This document shows, piece by piece, positions 35,991-45,274 of a stretch of DNA of 64,000 nt. Origin of the DNA: Malus domestica (Eukaryota; Streptophyta; Magnoliopsida; Rosales; Rosaceae); NCBI RefSeq assembly GCF_042453785.1, contig NC_091668.1:10932001-10996000 (forward strand), in the 5' to 3' direction. How positions within the stretch are numbered: position 1 is the first letter of the stretch; each line of letters begins with the position of its first letter. The translations under genes and the position numbers were made by a program. Under the pieces are notes generated by a model, which saw only the letters and a program-made list of their open reading frames with translations, searched no databases and was not told where the DNA came from.

Positions 35991-37214
35991 AGTGTTAAGC
36001 TTTAGCCGTTCGGCATCCTAAGTGTTAAGCTTTAGCCGTTCGGCATCCTATGTAACGAAGACTATTTGGCATGAATTCAATAAAGAGGTGATTTAGACAA
36101 CTTGGTCCTAGTCCTCTTATATTCCTAGCAATGAAACACTCGGGTTCAAAGCTTCAACATGAATGTTTCCAACATGAAACAAAGTCTAAGTATATGTCAA
36201 CAAGACTATACAAATAAACGAACAACTTCATAGTATATTCGTTCAATCATACATTCCAACACATTCATACATAAGCCAATTGTGCTTCGAAAGGGTTCAA
36301 CATACTTTGTGTCATTCGACACTTGCTACAATGTGCCTCGACACCTTGCCCTTATTCTCACCAACCAGGTGATGAAATGTACAACCCGTACTCTCATTTA
36401 TGCCACCAACCAAGTGATGAAATGTACAACTCGTACTCTAATATCATTTGGCAACTTGCCATTCATGCCACTAACCAGGTGAAGAATGAACTCATCTTCG
36501 TAGCACCAACCAAGGGATGAAATGTGATGAAAGGTGATGATGGAACTCACATTCGTACCACCAACCAAGTGATGAAAGCAACTCACCATTCATTCCACCT
36601 ACCAGAAGATGAGTGGTACAACTTGTAAATGTGAACTCTTAGCATTTACAAATAATCAAAAACCCACAAGCTTGACAACTCAACTAGGGGAGCACTTATG
36701 CCCAACAAGAGATATAGTCACCAACAAAGTCTTATTGCAAGCCAACAACAACTTCAGTGCATGGCATACGAAGATCAAACTATTCAGCCCTCTTGTATCT
36801 CCTTCAGACATTTCTCCTCTGTAAAAATGCAAACACTACAACTCGTAGAAAGCTTCACACACACTCTTGATCAAGACAGTGTGAAGCAAAACCAATTTAT
36901 GGTGCCAATAAGAGCTTCATCAAATGAGTTCAACCATAATTCTCAAAAGCTTCACACACTTTTAATCAAGACAATGTGAAGCAAAACCAATTTATGGTCC
37001 CAACAAGACCTTCATCAAAGGATTTCAACCACAATTCTCAAAAGTTTCACACACTATTGATCAAGATAATGTGAAGCAAAAGCAATTTATGGTGCCAACA
37101 AGAGCTTCATCAATGGAGGGTAACCACAATTCTCAAAAGCTTCACACACTCTTAATCAAGACAGTGTGAAGCAAAACCAATTTATGGTGCCAACAAGAGC
37201 TTCATCAATGGAGG
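35985..37214 (+). repeat. Tandem arrays in the 3' non-coding region
   Basis: Three arrays. A perfect 30-bp duplication (AGTGTTAAGCTTTAGCCGTT...) lies at 35990-36050. Units carrying ACCAACCAAGTGATGAAATG recur at about 36360-36610. Units of about 80-100 bp carrying CTTCACACACT, TCAAGACAGTGTGAAGCAAA and CAATTTATGGTGCC recur about four times at 36845-37214. Confidence 0.8.
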
Positions 37215-37320
37215 GCAAACATTGGGGTGAACCATGATACATCTTGTGTTCTTTACTTTCTTGCAGATTCACGGTCGGATTTACGTTGTTCCAAAACCCC
37301 TCCGATTTTGTGCATCAACA
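37215..37320 (+). mobile_element. Truncated LTR of family B (3' end only)
   Basis: CAAACATTGGGGTGAACCA to GTGCATCAACA matches the last 106 or so bases of the 40159-40528 LTR. Its 5' part is missing: the repeat array joins it directly. It is followed at once by a primer-binding site, so it acted as a 5' LTR. Confidence 0.75.
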
Positions 37321-37340
37321 TTTGGTGCCGTCCGTGGGAA
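37321..37340 (+). other. Primer-binding site of the family B element
   Basis: TTTGGTGCCGTCCGTGGGAA directly after the LTR end. It resembles the TGGCGCC...GGGAA primer sites of plant Tat/Athila-type elements; the tRNA identity is not certain. Confidence 0.6.
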
Positions 37341-37680
37341 ACGATACGAAAAGTTGTGTCCGTTCTCTTTCAAATTTTTACCTCCGCCGTGAATCTGCAA
37401 AATCACAAAAACTCAGAAACCCAGTAACCTTTCTCTCTCTATCCCCTCAGTCGTAGTCAGTATTCATCGTTTCCAAGTCATAATCAGTACTCATCATTCA
37501 ATTTCTAAGCTTCTGAAATCAGAAGCAGCAAAAAATGAAAGAAAGTTGCAGATTCATCTTTAAGTTCAGGCCCACCACCTTTCTTCTACTTTCTCTGCGT
37601 AAAGGGTGTGGTTTGAAAAGCACAACCCCCTTTTTCTTCCCTCTAACTTCCTCCACTTCCAGATCCACGCTTTAGAGAGA

Positions 37681-37821
37681 ATTGAGACTTTCCTATTCAC
37701 ATCTGAATCCGTGAATGAGGGTCACCCCGACAAGCTGCGCAACCAGATCTCTTATGCAGTGCTAGATGCATGCCTTGCCTAAGACCCTAACAACAAGGTT
37801 GCCTGTGAGACTTGCACCAAG
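37681..37821 (+). pseudogene. Captured S-adenosylmethionine synthetase fragment
   Basis: Forty-seven codons read [18 protein letters not shown], then QIS-AVLDACL, a stop at 37780, and DPNNKVACETCTK. This is the N-terminus of plant SAM synthetase (methionine adenosyltransferase), beginning at the second residue with the start Met changed to Ile (ATT). The GHPDK motif of the ATP/Met site is intact. The match ends at 37821, after which unrelated sequence begins. The fragment lies between the primer site and Gag-like remains of a retrotransposon, so it looks like host coding sequence taken up by the element. It is not a working gene. Confidence 0.8.
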
Positions 37822-37979
37822 CTCATGGACGCCAAGCTCCAGTCCTTTGTTGCCGATCTCATCTCCATCCCGATACCCACCATCGTCGTCGTCTTAATCA
37901 CGACGTCGATACGGGACTCTTATCCGCCGTACATCCAAACTTAGTTGATCGTGATGACGAAGTTATTGGGACTTGCGGT

Positions 37980-38510
37980 GAGATTTCGAGTCGTGTTCGA
38001 GTTGATTCAAAGAATGGAACAAGCGGAGTTGGAGATGGCCAAGGCAAGGGAGGCTTGGTGGCTGAAGGCGGAGAAGTAGCGGGTCCAGCTGGAGACCGAG
38101 TTGACACAAATGTTGCTGCAAACTCAGTTGCAGATCGCATCGTTGGTTTCTCAGCGGCAGAGTCGTCCGAGTCATAAAAGGAAGCAAGTCGAAGAAGACG
38201 AGCCGCCATCGAAATGAGCTTTGGGCTTGAGCCTCCTTCAATGCAATTTACTATTTTAGTCATTTCATTGGTGCTAATACAACTCTCGAATTGCAAAGGG
38301 CTGGCAATTACAGTCCGATGATAGAGTGGACGGAGTTGGAGATTGCCAAAGCGAGGGAGGCGTCATGGTTGAAAGCAAAGAAGCAGCGGGTTGAGCCGGA
38401 TCGCAAGTTGCCTAAGCTTCAATTGAAGATTGCAAACGACTTGAACAAGATAAGTCATCCTTCATGTCTTATGGCCAGGCCGAGTTCTTTGCATTGGTTC
38501 AGTCAGTGAC
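37980..38510 (+). pseudogene. Duplicated Gag-region fragment
   Basis: Two related stretches encode ELEMAKAREAWWLKAEK (about 38023-38075) and ELEIAKAREASWLKAKK (about 38335-38385), each in a charged helical context. This resembles the coiled-coil leader of Tat-type Gag proteins. The first copy has a stop after AEK. Complete Gag, protease and RT are missing from this internal region. Confidence 0.5.
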
Positions 38511-38867
38511 TTAGGAGATCAAGAAAAGCAAAAGATGACCTTGCAAAGCAACATGGGTGGACAAAGAAAGAGCAGGGAGATTAAGAAAAGAAAAAGATAA
38601 GCTTCATATTATTAATTCTATCATGATTCCTTTTGTCTGCCAAGTGGAAAGACAGAGAGAGGTGCGGTGGAAAAGAAAAGTAAAAGCAGAAAGCAAAAGC
38701 AAGGAATAGAGGAAGGAAAATAATGAAAAAGGAAAAGATGTCTGGAGATGGAGAAAAGCCGAGGAAGCATGGCACATCCATACCTATTGTCATTGATGAA
38801 TATTTTATTAAGTTGTTTTCTGTAAACTGGAGCAATTATTGTATAATTATACTATGTGTAAAAAAAA

Positions 38868-39960
38868 AAAAGTACGTCCAGTACTCCAAAATTATTCGGC
38901 AGCCTGCCGCTGTTATCACCAACCAGGTGATCAAAAGTATGTCTAGTACTTCAAAATTATTCGGCAGCCTGTCGCTATTATCACCAACTACGTGATCAAA
39001 AATACGTCCAGTACTCCAAAATTATTCGGCAGCCTACCGCTATTATCACCAACCAGGTGATCAAAAGTACATCCAGTACTCCAAAATTATACATGAGCAT
39101 CACTCATGTTAATCATACATAAACATTCATGAGCATCACTCATGTCAATCATACATAAACATTCATGAGCATCACTCATATCAACATCCATGAGCATCAC
39201 TCATGTCAATTAGCTTCGAAAGTTTCATTTACAGAACTCTAGCTTCAAAAGCTTCATTTACAGAGCTCCAGCTTCAAAAGCTTCATATACAGAGCTCCAG
39301 CTTCGAAAGCTTCATTTACAAAGCTCCGACTTCAAAAGCTTCATTTAAAAAAGCTCCAGCTTCAAAGCTTCACCTACAAAGCTTCAGTGCATGGTATACA
39401 AAGACCGCCTCCAAACAACCGCCACTTCGGCCTATACAAGGATTAAATTTGAAGTTTCCAACCATATATTGGGCTTCACTATGTACCATATATTGGGCTT
39501 CACAACTGGGCCTCAAGAAAAATACTTGGGGGACTTAGCCCATCATTCATGTATAGATGAGCGAACCCTTATTCTATAAAAGGGATTCCCTCACCATCAT
39601 TAGAGAGCATCACCGCCTGTTGAGCAGCCGCCTCGCCGCGAGCATCAACTTTAGCACATCACTTATGTATTAAGGAGCGAGCTCTTATTCTATAAAAGGA
39701 ACTCCCTCACCATCATTAGAAAGCATCGCCGCCTGCTGAGTAACCGCCTTGCTGCGAGCATCAACTCTAGCCATCACTTATGTATTGAGGAGCGAGCCCT
39801 TATTCTATAAAAAAGACTCCCTCACCATCATTAGAGAGCATCGCCGCTTGCTGAGCAACCGCCTCACCGCGAGCATCAACTCTAGCCCATCATTTATGTA
39901 TTGAGGAGCGAGCCCTTATTCTATAAAAGGGACTCCCTCACATTCATTGCCACAAGCCGA
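38868..39960 (+). repeat. Four successive tandem arrays, the last made of LTR promoter pieces
   Basis: 38870-39085: about 65-bp units (CCAGTACTCCAAAATTATTC, GGTGATCAAAA), three to four copies. 39088-39210: about 35-bp units (CATGAGCATCACTCATG), four copies. 39213-39385: about 30-bp units (AGCTTCAAAAGCTTCATTTA), six copies. 39535-39945: about 122-bp units (GAGCGAGCCCTTATTCTATA, AAAGGGACTCCCTCACCATC, CCGCCTGCTGAG), three to four copies. Each of the last kind resembles the TATA region of the LTR at 40159. Confidence 0.85.
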
Positions 39961-40158
39961 GCCAACCAAGGCAACATAAGCCACAAGCCGAGCAGCCTCA
40001 CAACATGTGCTACTTTTAGTTGAGCATCATTTCACATTGAACACCGCCTCATATCGAGTATCAGTTCTAGACGACATCTAGTTACTTCAGCCCACACATG
40101 GACTGAATTTCAAGTCTCCAACCAAAAGACTTTCTTGACTGAAGACTTGGGGGACTAC

Positions 40159-40528
40159 TGTTAGTACCATATTATATTGGGCCTCGTTACTTGGGCTTCC
40201 AGACATTGAGCCCATGATCTATGTAAAATGGAAGGAGCCCTTAGTCTATAAAAGGGACTCATCACCATCACAATCATCAAGCCTCACATCCCCAAACAGA
40301 GGCTCTCATATTCAGAGCAAAGCTCTCTCAAACTCTTTCTTTTTCTGGAGGACTCCCCCTCACACTTGTAATCCATACATACAGTTACAGAGAAATACAA
40401 TCAACATCAGTGTGGACGTAGCCCAAACATTGGGGTGAACCACGATACATCTTGTGTTCTTTACTTTATTGTAGATTCACGGTCGGATTTACGTTGTTCC
40501 AAGACCCCTCCGGTTTTGTGCATCAACA
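40159..40528 (+). mobile_element. 3' LTR of family B (370 bp)
   Basis: It starts TGTTAGTACCATATTA after the polypurine tract ACTTGGGGGACTAC and ends GTGCATCAACA. TATAAAA at 40247-40253 is a likely promoter. Its last 15 bases are identical to the end of family A, though most of the rest differs. It borders the right target duplication. Confidence 0.85.
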
Positions 40529-40533
40529 TTTTC
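40529..40533. repeat. Right target-site duplication TTTTC
   Basis: Matches 28610-28614. Together they mark a 5-bp integrase-type duplication. Confidence 0.85.
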
Positions 40534-41561
40534 CAAATAATAACTATCTTGACTCTAGATTCTTCTATACTTATACTTTTGTATGCTTTTACAGTATTAC
40601 TTTGATCAGTTATTGTAATGCATCTTTTGAAAAATGTTATGTTAAGGTTCATAAATAAAAAACCTTGCAAACTTTTGAAAAAAATTAAAACTAAAATGAA
40701 TGGGTATGATCCTACTGGTGAAATAAATGTTAATGATAAATTAAATTGTTGTTTTTCTACTTTAATAGACTCATTATTAATGCAGTATGTTAAGTAAACT
40801 GGTCTCTCATCAAATTGTGTTATTCTTACTGGTTTTGCTAATTTTTGTCTATATTTTTCTAGTACTAATTATTCTCTTATGACACTCTTTGTACCCCCTG
40901 TATCTATCATAGTTGTTGTTTGTATCTTATGTTATTCTGCTAATTCTATTTCACAATTTATGGTAATTAAAGAACTATTTTTTGACTTCTCCATACTATA
41001 AACAGTATTTCCTAATATTGTAGTACTTTCTTGTGAGTCTGCTGAATTAACTTCTAATAACCTATTACTATGACACTTTTCACATAATATTGAATATGTA
41101 TTATAGTATTTATTTGCAACTAATTTACTACACTTATGACATTTTTTTGGCCAACCTAGATTAATGTATTTATATTCTTCTTCATGTTGCTCTTCTATGA
41201 ATGCACACATATACTCTTCTAAATCACTATTTGTGCTACTTGAATATTCAGAATCTAAATCTATCATGTTAATACTCTTTATACTATAAATACTCTCATT
41301 ATCACTTAAATCATCTAAACTGTATATTGACTGAATATCTTCATCTTCTTCTAACATAAACAACTCCATCAAATATACTTTTTATTTTGACTGTTTACCT
41401 AATTTTGGACATTTAGGTCTAATATGTCCAGCTTCTCCACATGAATAACATTTACAACTACTCTTATCTTTTGGTGCTTTATATTTTCTAATCCAAGGTC
41501 TACCACTTCTTTTGCTTTTTAGGAAATAATTATGGTTGGGAAATATGGTTAATAAAGATTT
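40534..41561 (-). pseudogene. Endogenous pararetrovirus, coat zinc knuckle and protease part
   Basis: On the minus strand a CX2CX4HX4C knuckle (41409-41456, CKCYSCGEAGHIRPKC) with Lys/Arg-rich flanks marks the coat-protein end. A Ser/Asp/Glu-rich linker with a second Cys quartet (CHKC, CEKC near 41060-41150) follows. Then comes a retropepsin active site DTGGT (Asp codon 40902-40904). Stops occur after the knuckle, just before the protease and shortly after it. This is the upstream part of the viral polyprotein whose RT half lies at 27073-28609. The knuckle is joined at about 41515 to sequence copied from the region downstream of RNase H. Confidence 0.75.
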
Positions 41562-41562
41562 G

Positions 41563-41712
41563 ATTCGTGAAGCAAGCCCAGTTAAATAGTCGGATGACCA
41601 TTATAACAACTAGACATGAAACCTTGCACATATACCATATTCGTGAAGCAGGCCCAGTTAAATAGTCAGATGACCATTATAACAACTAGACATGAAACCT
41701 TGCACATGGAAC
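41563..41712. repeat. Tandem duplication of about 77 bp
   Basis: The words ATTCGTGAAGCAGGCCCAG, AAATAGTC-GATGACCATTAT and GACATGAAACCTTGCACAT occur twice (41564 and 41639 onward) with few differences, immediately next to the viral relic's end. Confidence 0.85.
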
Positions 41713-43147
41713 TCAACATATTTCAGCATGACGGCCACTCACAATACAAGTATAAGGCCTTAACGGTTGAACTCAGAGGTATGAAGAACTCAGAGGTACC
41801 CTGGTTAATGTCCAGTTATTTGTATGACAAGCATTCAACTATAACAGAGTGCTCGAACAAAGTATGATCGTTAGTTTAACAGGTTAATAATATAACTACA
41901 ATAGTGTTTCCCTGTTTTGGATTAGAAGTCTAATTAAACAAACACACTAAAGAAAGAAAAGAAAGCTTACTTAAGACTTGGAGATTGCTTGAATATGTAC
42001 ACTTGAACTTTTATTGATATATGAAATGTTTACAAAGATAATTGTTTACAAGAAAGTGTTTTCAAGGACGTGTTTACAAGGATGCTATAAAGGCTACGGA
42101 TGTTTAAGAGTATGAAGATGGTGTGAGTATATGGTGAGAGTAGGGTGTTCAGCTGTTGGGATGTTAAAAGGTATATATTTACAATGAATAAAACTTCACT
42201 TACATAGACTGAATTAGGATACAATGTTATTAAAATTATTTATAAATAAATGGTGTGGACACCTCTTTGGTACTTGTCATTTGTCACTATCCTTCTACTG
42301 TTGTTGAAATTGTCAGCACTGTTTCTGAAACGTGGCCTGATTTTTTGTTTACATGTAAATTTGCTTGTCTCCTTTTGCATGTGAATTTGCTTCATGGTTT
42401 GTCTCCTGGTGCCCAACTTTTGCATGTGATATCCCTGAAATGCTCTTTCCCTTAAAATACTCTCTCTCTTGTCTTCTTTTACATGCCCATTTTGGGTATT
42501 ATTGAATTATTTTGTCCTTATGATTAAAATGAAACATTTGAGGGTGTTTTGGTTAGTTTTCCATTTTTTAAATATAGAACATTATTACATGATGTTAGAT
42601 TATAAAAATTTAGGAGCCCCTTCAAATTTGAGACCCTATACAATTGCACATTTCACTCCCTCTCAAAATCCCCTCTAGGCTCGACAAGCATTTGAGATCG
42701 ACGCAAGTTGTTCTCGAGCTAAGCAAAATGTTTGAATACCTTAGGACAATTTAAATAAAATAAATAAAATAAAATAAAATAAAATAAAACCTCTTAAATT
42801 GTAGATTAGTGGTGCGGATCACGTTATACTTGCAATATTATTTTCCAATAATGATATGTACGTGCTTAATCTTACTATAATATACATTTGTCCTACTATA
42901 ATATATGTTTGTACCTCTCAATGATCACGCTCCTTTGCTTCACCATGCGAATTACGCAAAGTTAACTAAGCTCAAGCACACTACGTAAGAAGAAAGTAGC
43001 TAGGAATATTCAAATGCTAACCAGCCGTTTGTCTAGTGTTATACTTCTTTTTTCGACACTCAAAATATTCGTAAGCACGTACTTAATTATTTCTCTAATA
43101 TTAAAAGATTATTTCTCTAATGTTAAAAGAGGTCACAAGTAGTCATT
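41713..43147. other. Intergenic, no supported gene
   Basis: AT-rich with a short AAATA/AAAAT simple repeat at 42757-42790. The GAGCCCCTTCAAATTTGAGACC stretch near 42613 resembles an end of an hAT-like repeat but could not be bounded. Confidence 0.4.
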
Positions 43148-43311
43148 TAGTACAATGGTCTAGTAGTATTTCTCTTTAGTTGTGAGTGAGAGATCTTAAG
43201 TTCAATTCTTGCCAAAGGCAAATTTGAACTACATTATTGGTAGCTCATTGTGAAGCTAAGCCCACCCCCCTCATCATTAATTTAGATAATATCGTTTGTT
43301 AAAAAAAAAAA
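43148..43311 (+). mobile_element. tRNA-derived SINE-like copy
   Basis: Third copy of the family, complete from the AATGGTCTAGTAGTATTTC head through GATCTTAAGTTCAATTCTTGCC to ATAATATCGTTTGTT and a run of 11 A. Confidence 0.65.
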
Positions 43312-44278
43312 GACCACATATTGGTCTTAGAGTAGTTGCATTTCAAAGAGGTCTCAAGTGTTTCGAGTCGAATTCTCCTTCTTTGTCAGTAAAGAGAAAA
43401 AGAAATTTAAAAAGGAAGCAGGAACGAATAATTGAGCATCTTTTAGGTTTAGACTCGTCACCTTTTTCATCATTCATTTGAAAAAAGTGGAGCACTTAAC
43501 TTAACTACCTTCGCTTCAGATCACAGATCATGCCATTATGCCTTTCATTTTCCTTGAACATAAGAAAATAATTAATAAAAATAATCACATGAACTGATCT
43601 TCAAGTCTTGACGTCTGAAATATAACTTAATTTGAGACCACCGCAACTGTAAAATCCTAAAGAATTAAAGAAGTAAAAATATCTTGGCCAAAAAAGTAAG
43701 TTTAATGTTACGAGTTCCCGTGAGTATTGGTATTTGTCATGCTCGTTTCTCACACTCTGATAAATTGCTATTTTACTCCTCGTTTTCAGTTGAGTTCTTA
43801 TATACATATATACCTAATTTTAAAACTCAAACATGTATTGGTGCGAAAATGTAAACCCTAAAAACTACAATCGGAGACAATGACAGAGATCAGTATTCAC
43901 GTATTTAACTGATGCATAAAATATAGGAGCGATGTTCAAACTCTTTTCAAAAGAAAAATTACTTTATAGTATTCAAATACTATCACGTGTATAACAAATT
44001 ACTTTATATGTTACAGTACAAGTAGACGGTTGGCAAGTTTATATTTTAGAGTATAATTTTAATAAAAAACCATACATATTTTTAGAACAAATAGGCTGAT
44101 TTTATGATGAGGCAGAGTTTAAATTATGGTATTACAAATATGAACGATTACAAATATTACACATGTAAATCAACTTGAACTTGCTCACGAGAGAGAGTTT
44201 GAATAGTATTCCTATTGGTGCATACATAATTGCACGTTACGAGAATAGCCCATCTCAATCAGTCCCGAGACCTGAGCT
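43312..44278. other. Intergenic, no supported gene
   Basis: AT-rich DNA. Nothing recognisable apart from common short AT repeats. Confidence 0.5.
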
Positions 44279-44287
44279 TCTTTGTAT

Positions 44288-44483
44288 GGACAAGGATTGT
44301 CCGCCCTCCTTGTTCCTGTGTTCTCTCATGCCCTTTTGTTTGTGTGGTTACGGTTAAACCACGTCAACATTTTATATTACTATTCATTTTTATCTTATTA
44401 TCTCAATAAAAAATAATATAAAATATTAACGTGGCTTAACCGTGACCACACAGGAGGGCACGGAGGGCAGACAATCCTTGTCC
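44288..44483. mobile_element. Mutator-type MITE with 9-bp duplication
   Basis: The 196-bp element is an almost complete inverted repeat. Its ends are GGACAAGGATTGTC-GCCCTCC on both strands. Inner arms (TGTGTGGTTACGGTTAAACC; AATATTTTATATTATTTTTT) pair as well. It is flanked by TCTTTGTAT on both sides (44279-44287 and 44484-44492), a perfect 9-bp duplication typical of Mutator-like transposition. It lies 270 bases upstream of the SAUR start codon. Confidence 0.85.
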
Positions 44484-44530
44484 TCTTTGTATATATGAAA
44501 CTGTCAACCTTTTGATAGGTCTGTTACATA

Positions 44531-44533
<3 letters not shown>

Positions 44534-44587
<54 letters not shown>
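44534..44587. repeat. (TA)n microsatellite
   Basis: About 27 TA dinucleotides, between the MITE and the SAUR promoter. Confidence 0.97.
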
Positions 44588-44590
<3 letters not shown>

Positions 44591-44645
44591 ATTAGTTTAT
44601 ATAGAAAAATGTATATTAAATATTAATCTTAAGGTCCTCAACCAC

Positions 44646-44651
44646 TATAAA
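44646..44651 (+). promoter_or_regulatory. Probable TATA box of the SAUR gene
   Basis: TATAAA within ACTATAAATTG, about 105 bases upstream of the ATG, the usual distance for a short plant leader. Confidence 0.6.
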
Positions 44652-44752
44652 TTGAAAGCACGGGCCATCTCAAATGGACAAATAGGAAGCAATTTCACAA
44701 AGCACTTTCACAAAAAGCTAGCTATCTACTTTGACAGTTTGGTTCAGTAACA

Positions 44753-45274
44753 ATGAACACCACCATGGATTCAAAGAAATCTAACAAGATCAGAGACATT
44801 GTCAGGCTCCGACAGATTCTCAAGAAGTGGAGAAAGATTGCTAACTCATCAAATGCAATCTCCGGCACCACCGCCGCCACCACTGCAACTAGCAGCAGCA
44901 AGAGCATCAAGTTTTTGAAGAGGACACTTTCTCTGCCTGAAAAAACAACGACTTCATTTGAAGCATCAAACAATGCTGCTGTCCCCAAAGGCTACCTTGC
45001 TGTCTGTGTTGGGGAAGAGCTCAAGAGGTTTGTCATCCCAACTGACTACTTGGGTCGGCCGGCTTTTCACATTCTGTTGAGGGAGGCGGAGGAGGAGTTC
45101 GGGTTTCAGCAGACCGGCGTTCTGAGGATTCCATGTGAGGTTTCTGTGTTTGAAGGTATTCTGAAGATGGTGGAGGAAGACAAGGACATGTTCTTCAATA
45201 ATATGGGAGCCTGCTCATCATCTGAAGGCCAGCTCAACTTTTCTCACCACCCAGAAAGCCCAATGTGCAGATAG
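44753..45274 (+). CDS. SAUR family auxin-responsive protein, intronless
   Basis: A complete single-exon gene of 173 residues. The basic N-terminus KIRDIVRLRQILKKWRK is followed by a Ser/Thr/Ala-rich spacer. The conserved SAUR domain spans about residues 77-142 (VPKGYLAVCVGEELKRFVIP, then YLGRPAFHILLREAEEEFGF, RIPCEVSVFEGILKMV). SAUR proteins promote auxin-driven cell expansion, in known cases by inhibiting PP2C.D phosphatases and so activating plasma-membrane H+-ATPases. The role here is inferred from family. The start at 44753 is chosen as first ATG; a second in-frame ATG lies four codons on. Lack of introns is typical of the family. A TATA box lies upstream and a MITE a little further. Confidence 0.93.
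   Translation: MNTTMDSKKSNKIRDIVRLRQILKKWRKIANSSNAISGTTAATTATSSSKSIKFLKRTLSLPEKTTTSFEASNNAAVPKGYLAVCVGEELKRFVIPTDYLGRPAFHILLREAEEEFGFQQTGVLRIPCEVSVFEGILKMVEEDKDMFFNNMGACSSSEGQLNFSHHPESPMCR

Larger units (their letters stand above)
28615..40528. mobile_element. Chimeric LTR-retrotransposon insertion in the viral relic
   Basis: The 11,914-bp insertion is bounded by perfect 15-bp inverted ends (TGTTGATGCACAAAA on the left and its complement on the right) and a 5-bp duplication TTTTC. The left end is the 3' (U5) end of a minus-strand LTR of one family (28615-29129). The right end is the U5 end of a plus-strand LTR of a second, related family (40159-40528). The left third carries minus-oriented 3'-region sequence plus a nested solo LTR. 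The right two thirds carry plus-oriented RNase H-integrase, repeat arrays, an internal LTR remnant with PBS and a further internal region. The style is Ty3/Gypsy Tat-like. Confidence 0.7.

Noticed and set aside
38581..38835. Minus-strand hydrophobic frame
   Set aside because: Antisense to purine-rich retrotransposon DNA, with no conserved content.
24475..39085. Tandem arrays considered as CRISPR-like
   Set aside because: Repeats are direct neighbours without unique spacers and lie in plant retrotransposons. CRISPR arrays are not expected in a plant nuclear genome.
24586..42700. A single giant hAT element spanning the viral relic, suggested by GGGCCCC-like words at both ends
   Set aside because: The two end sequences are not proper inverted repeats and no 8-bp duplication could be found.
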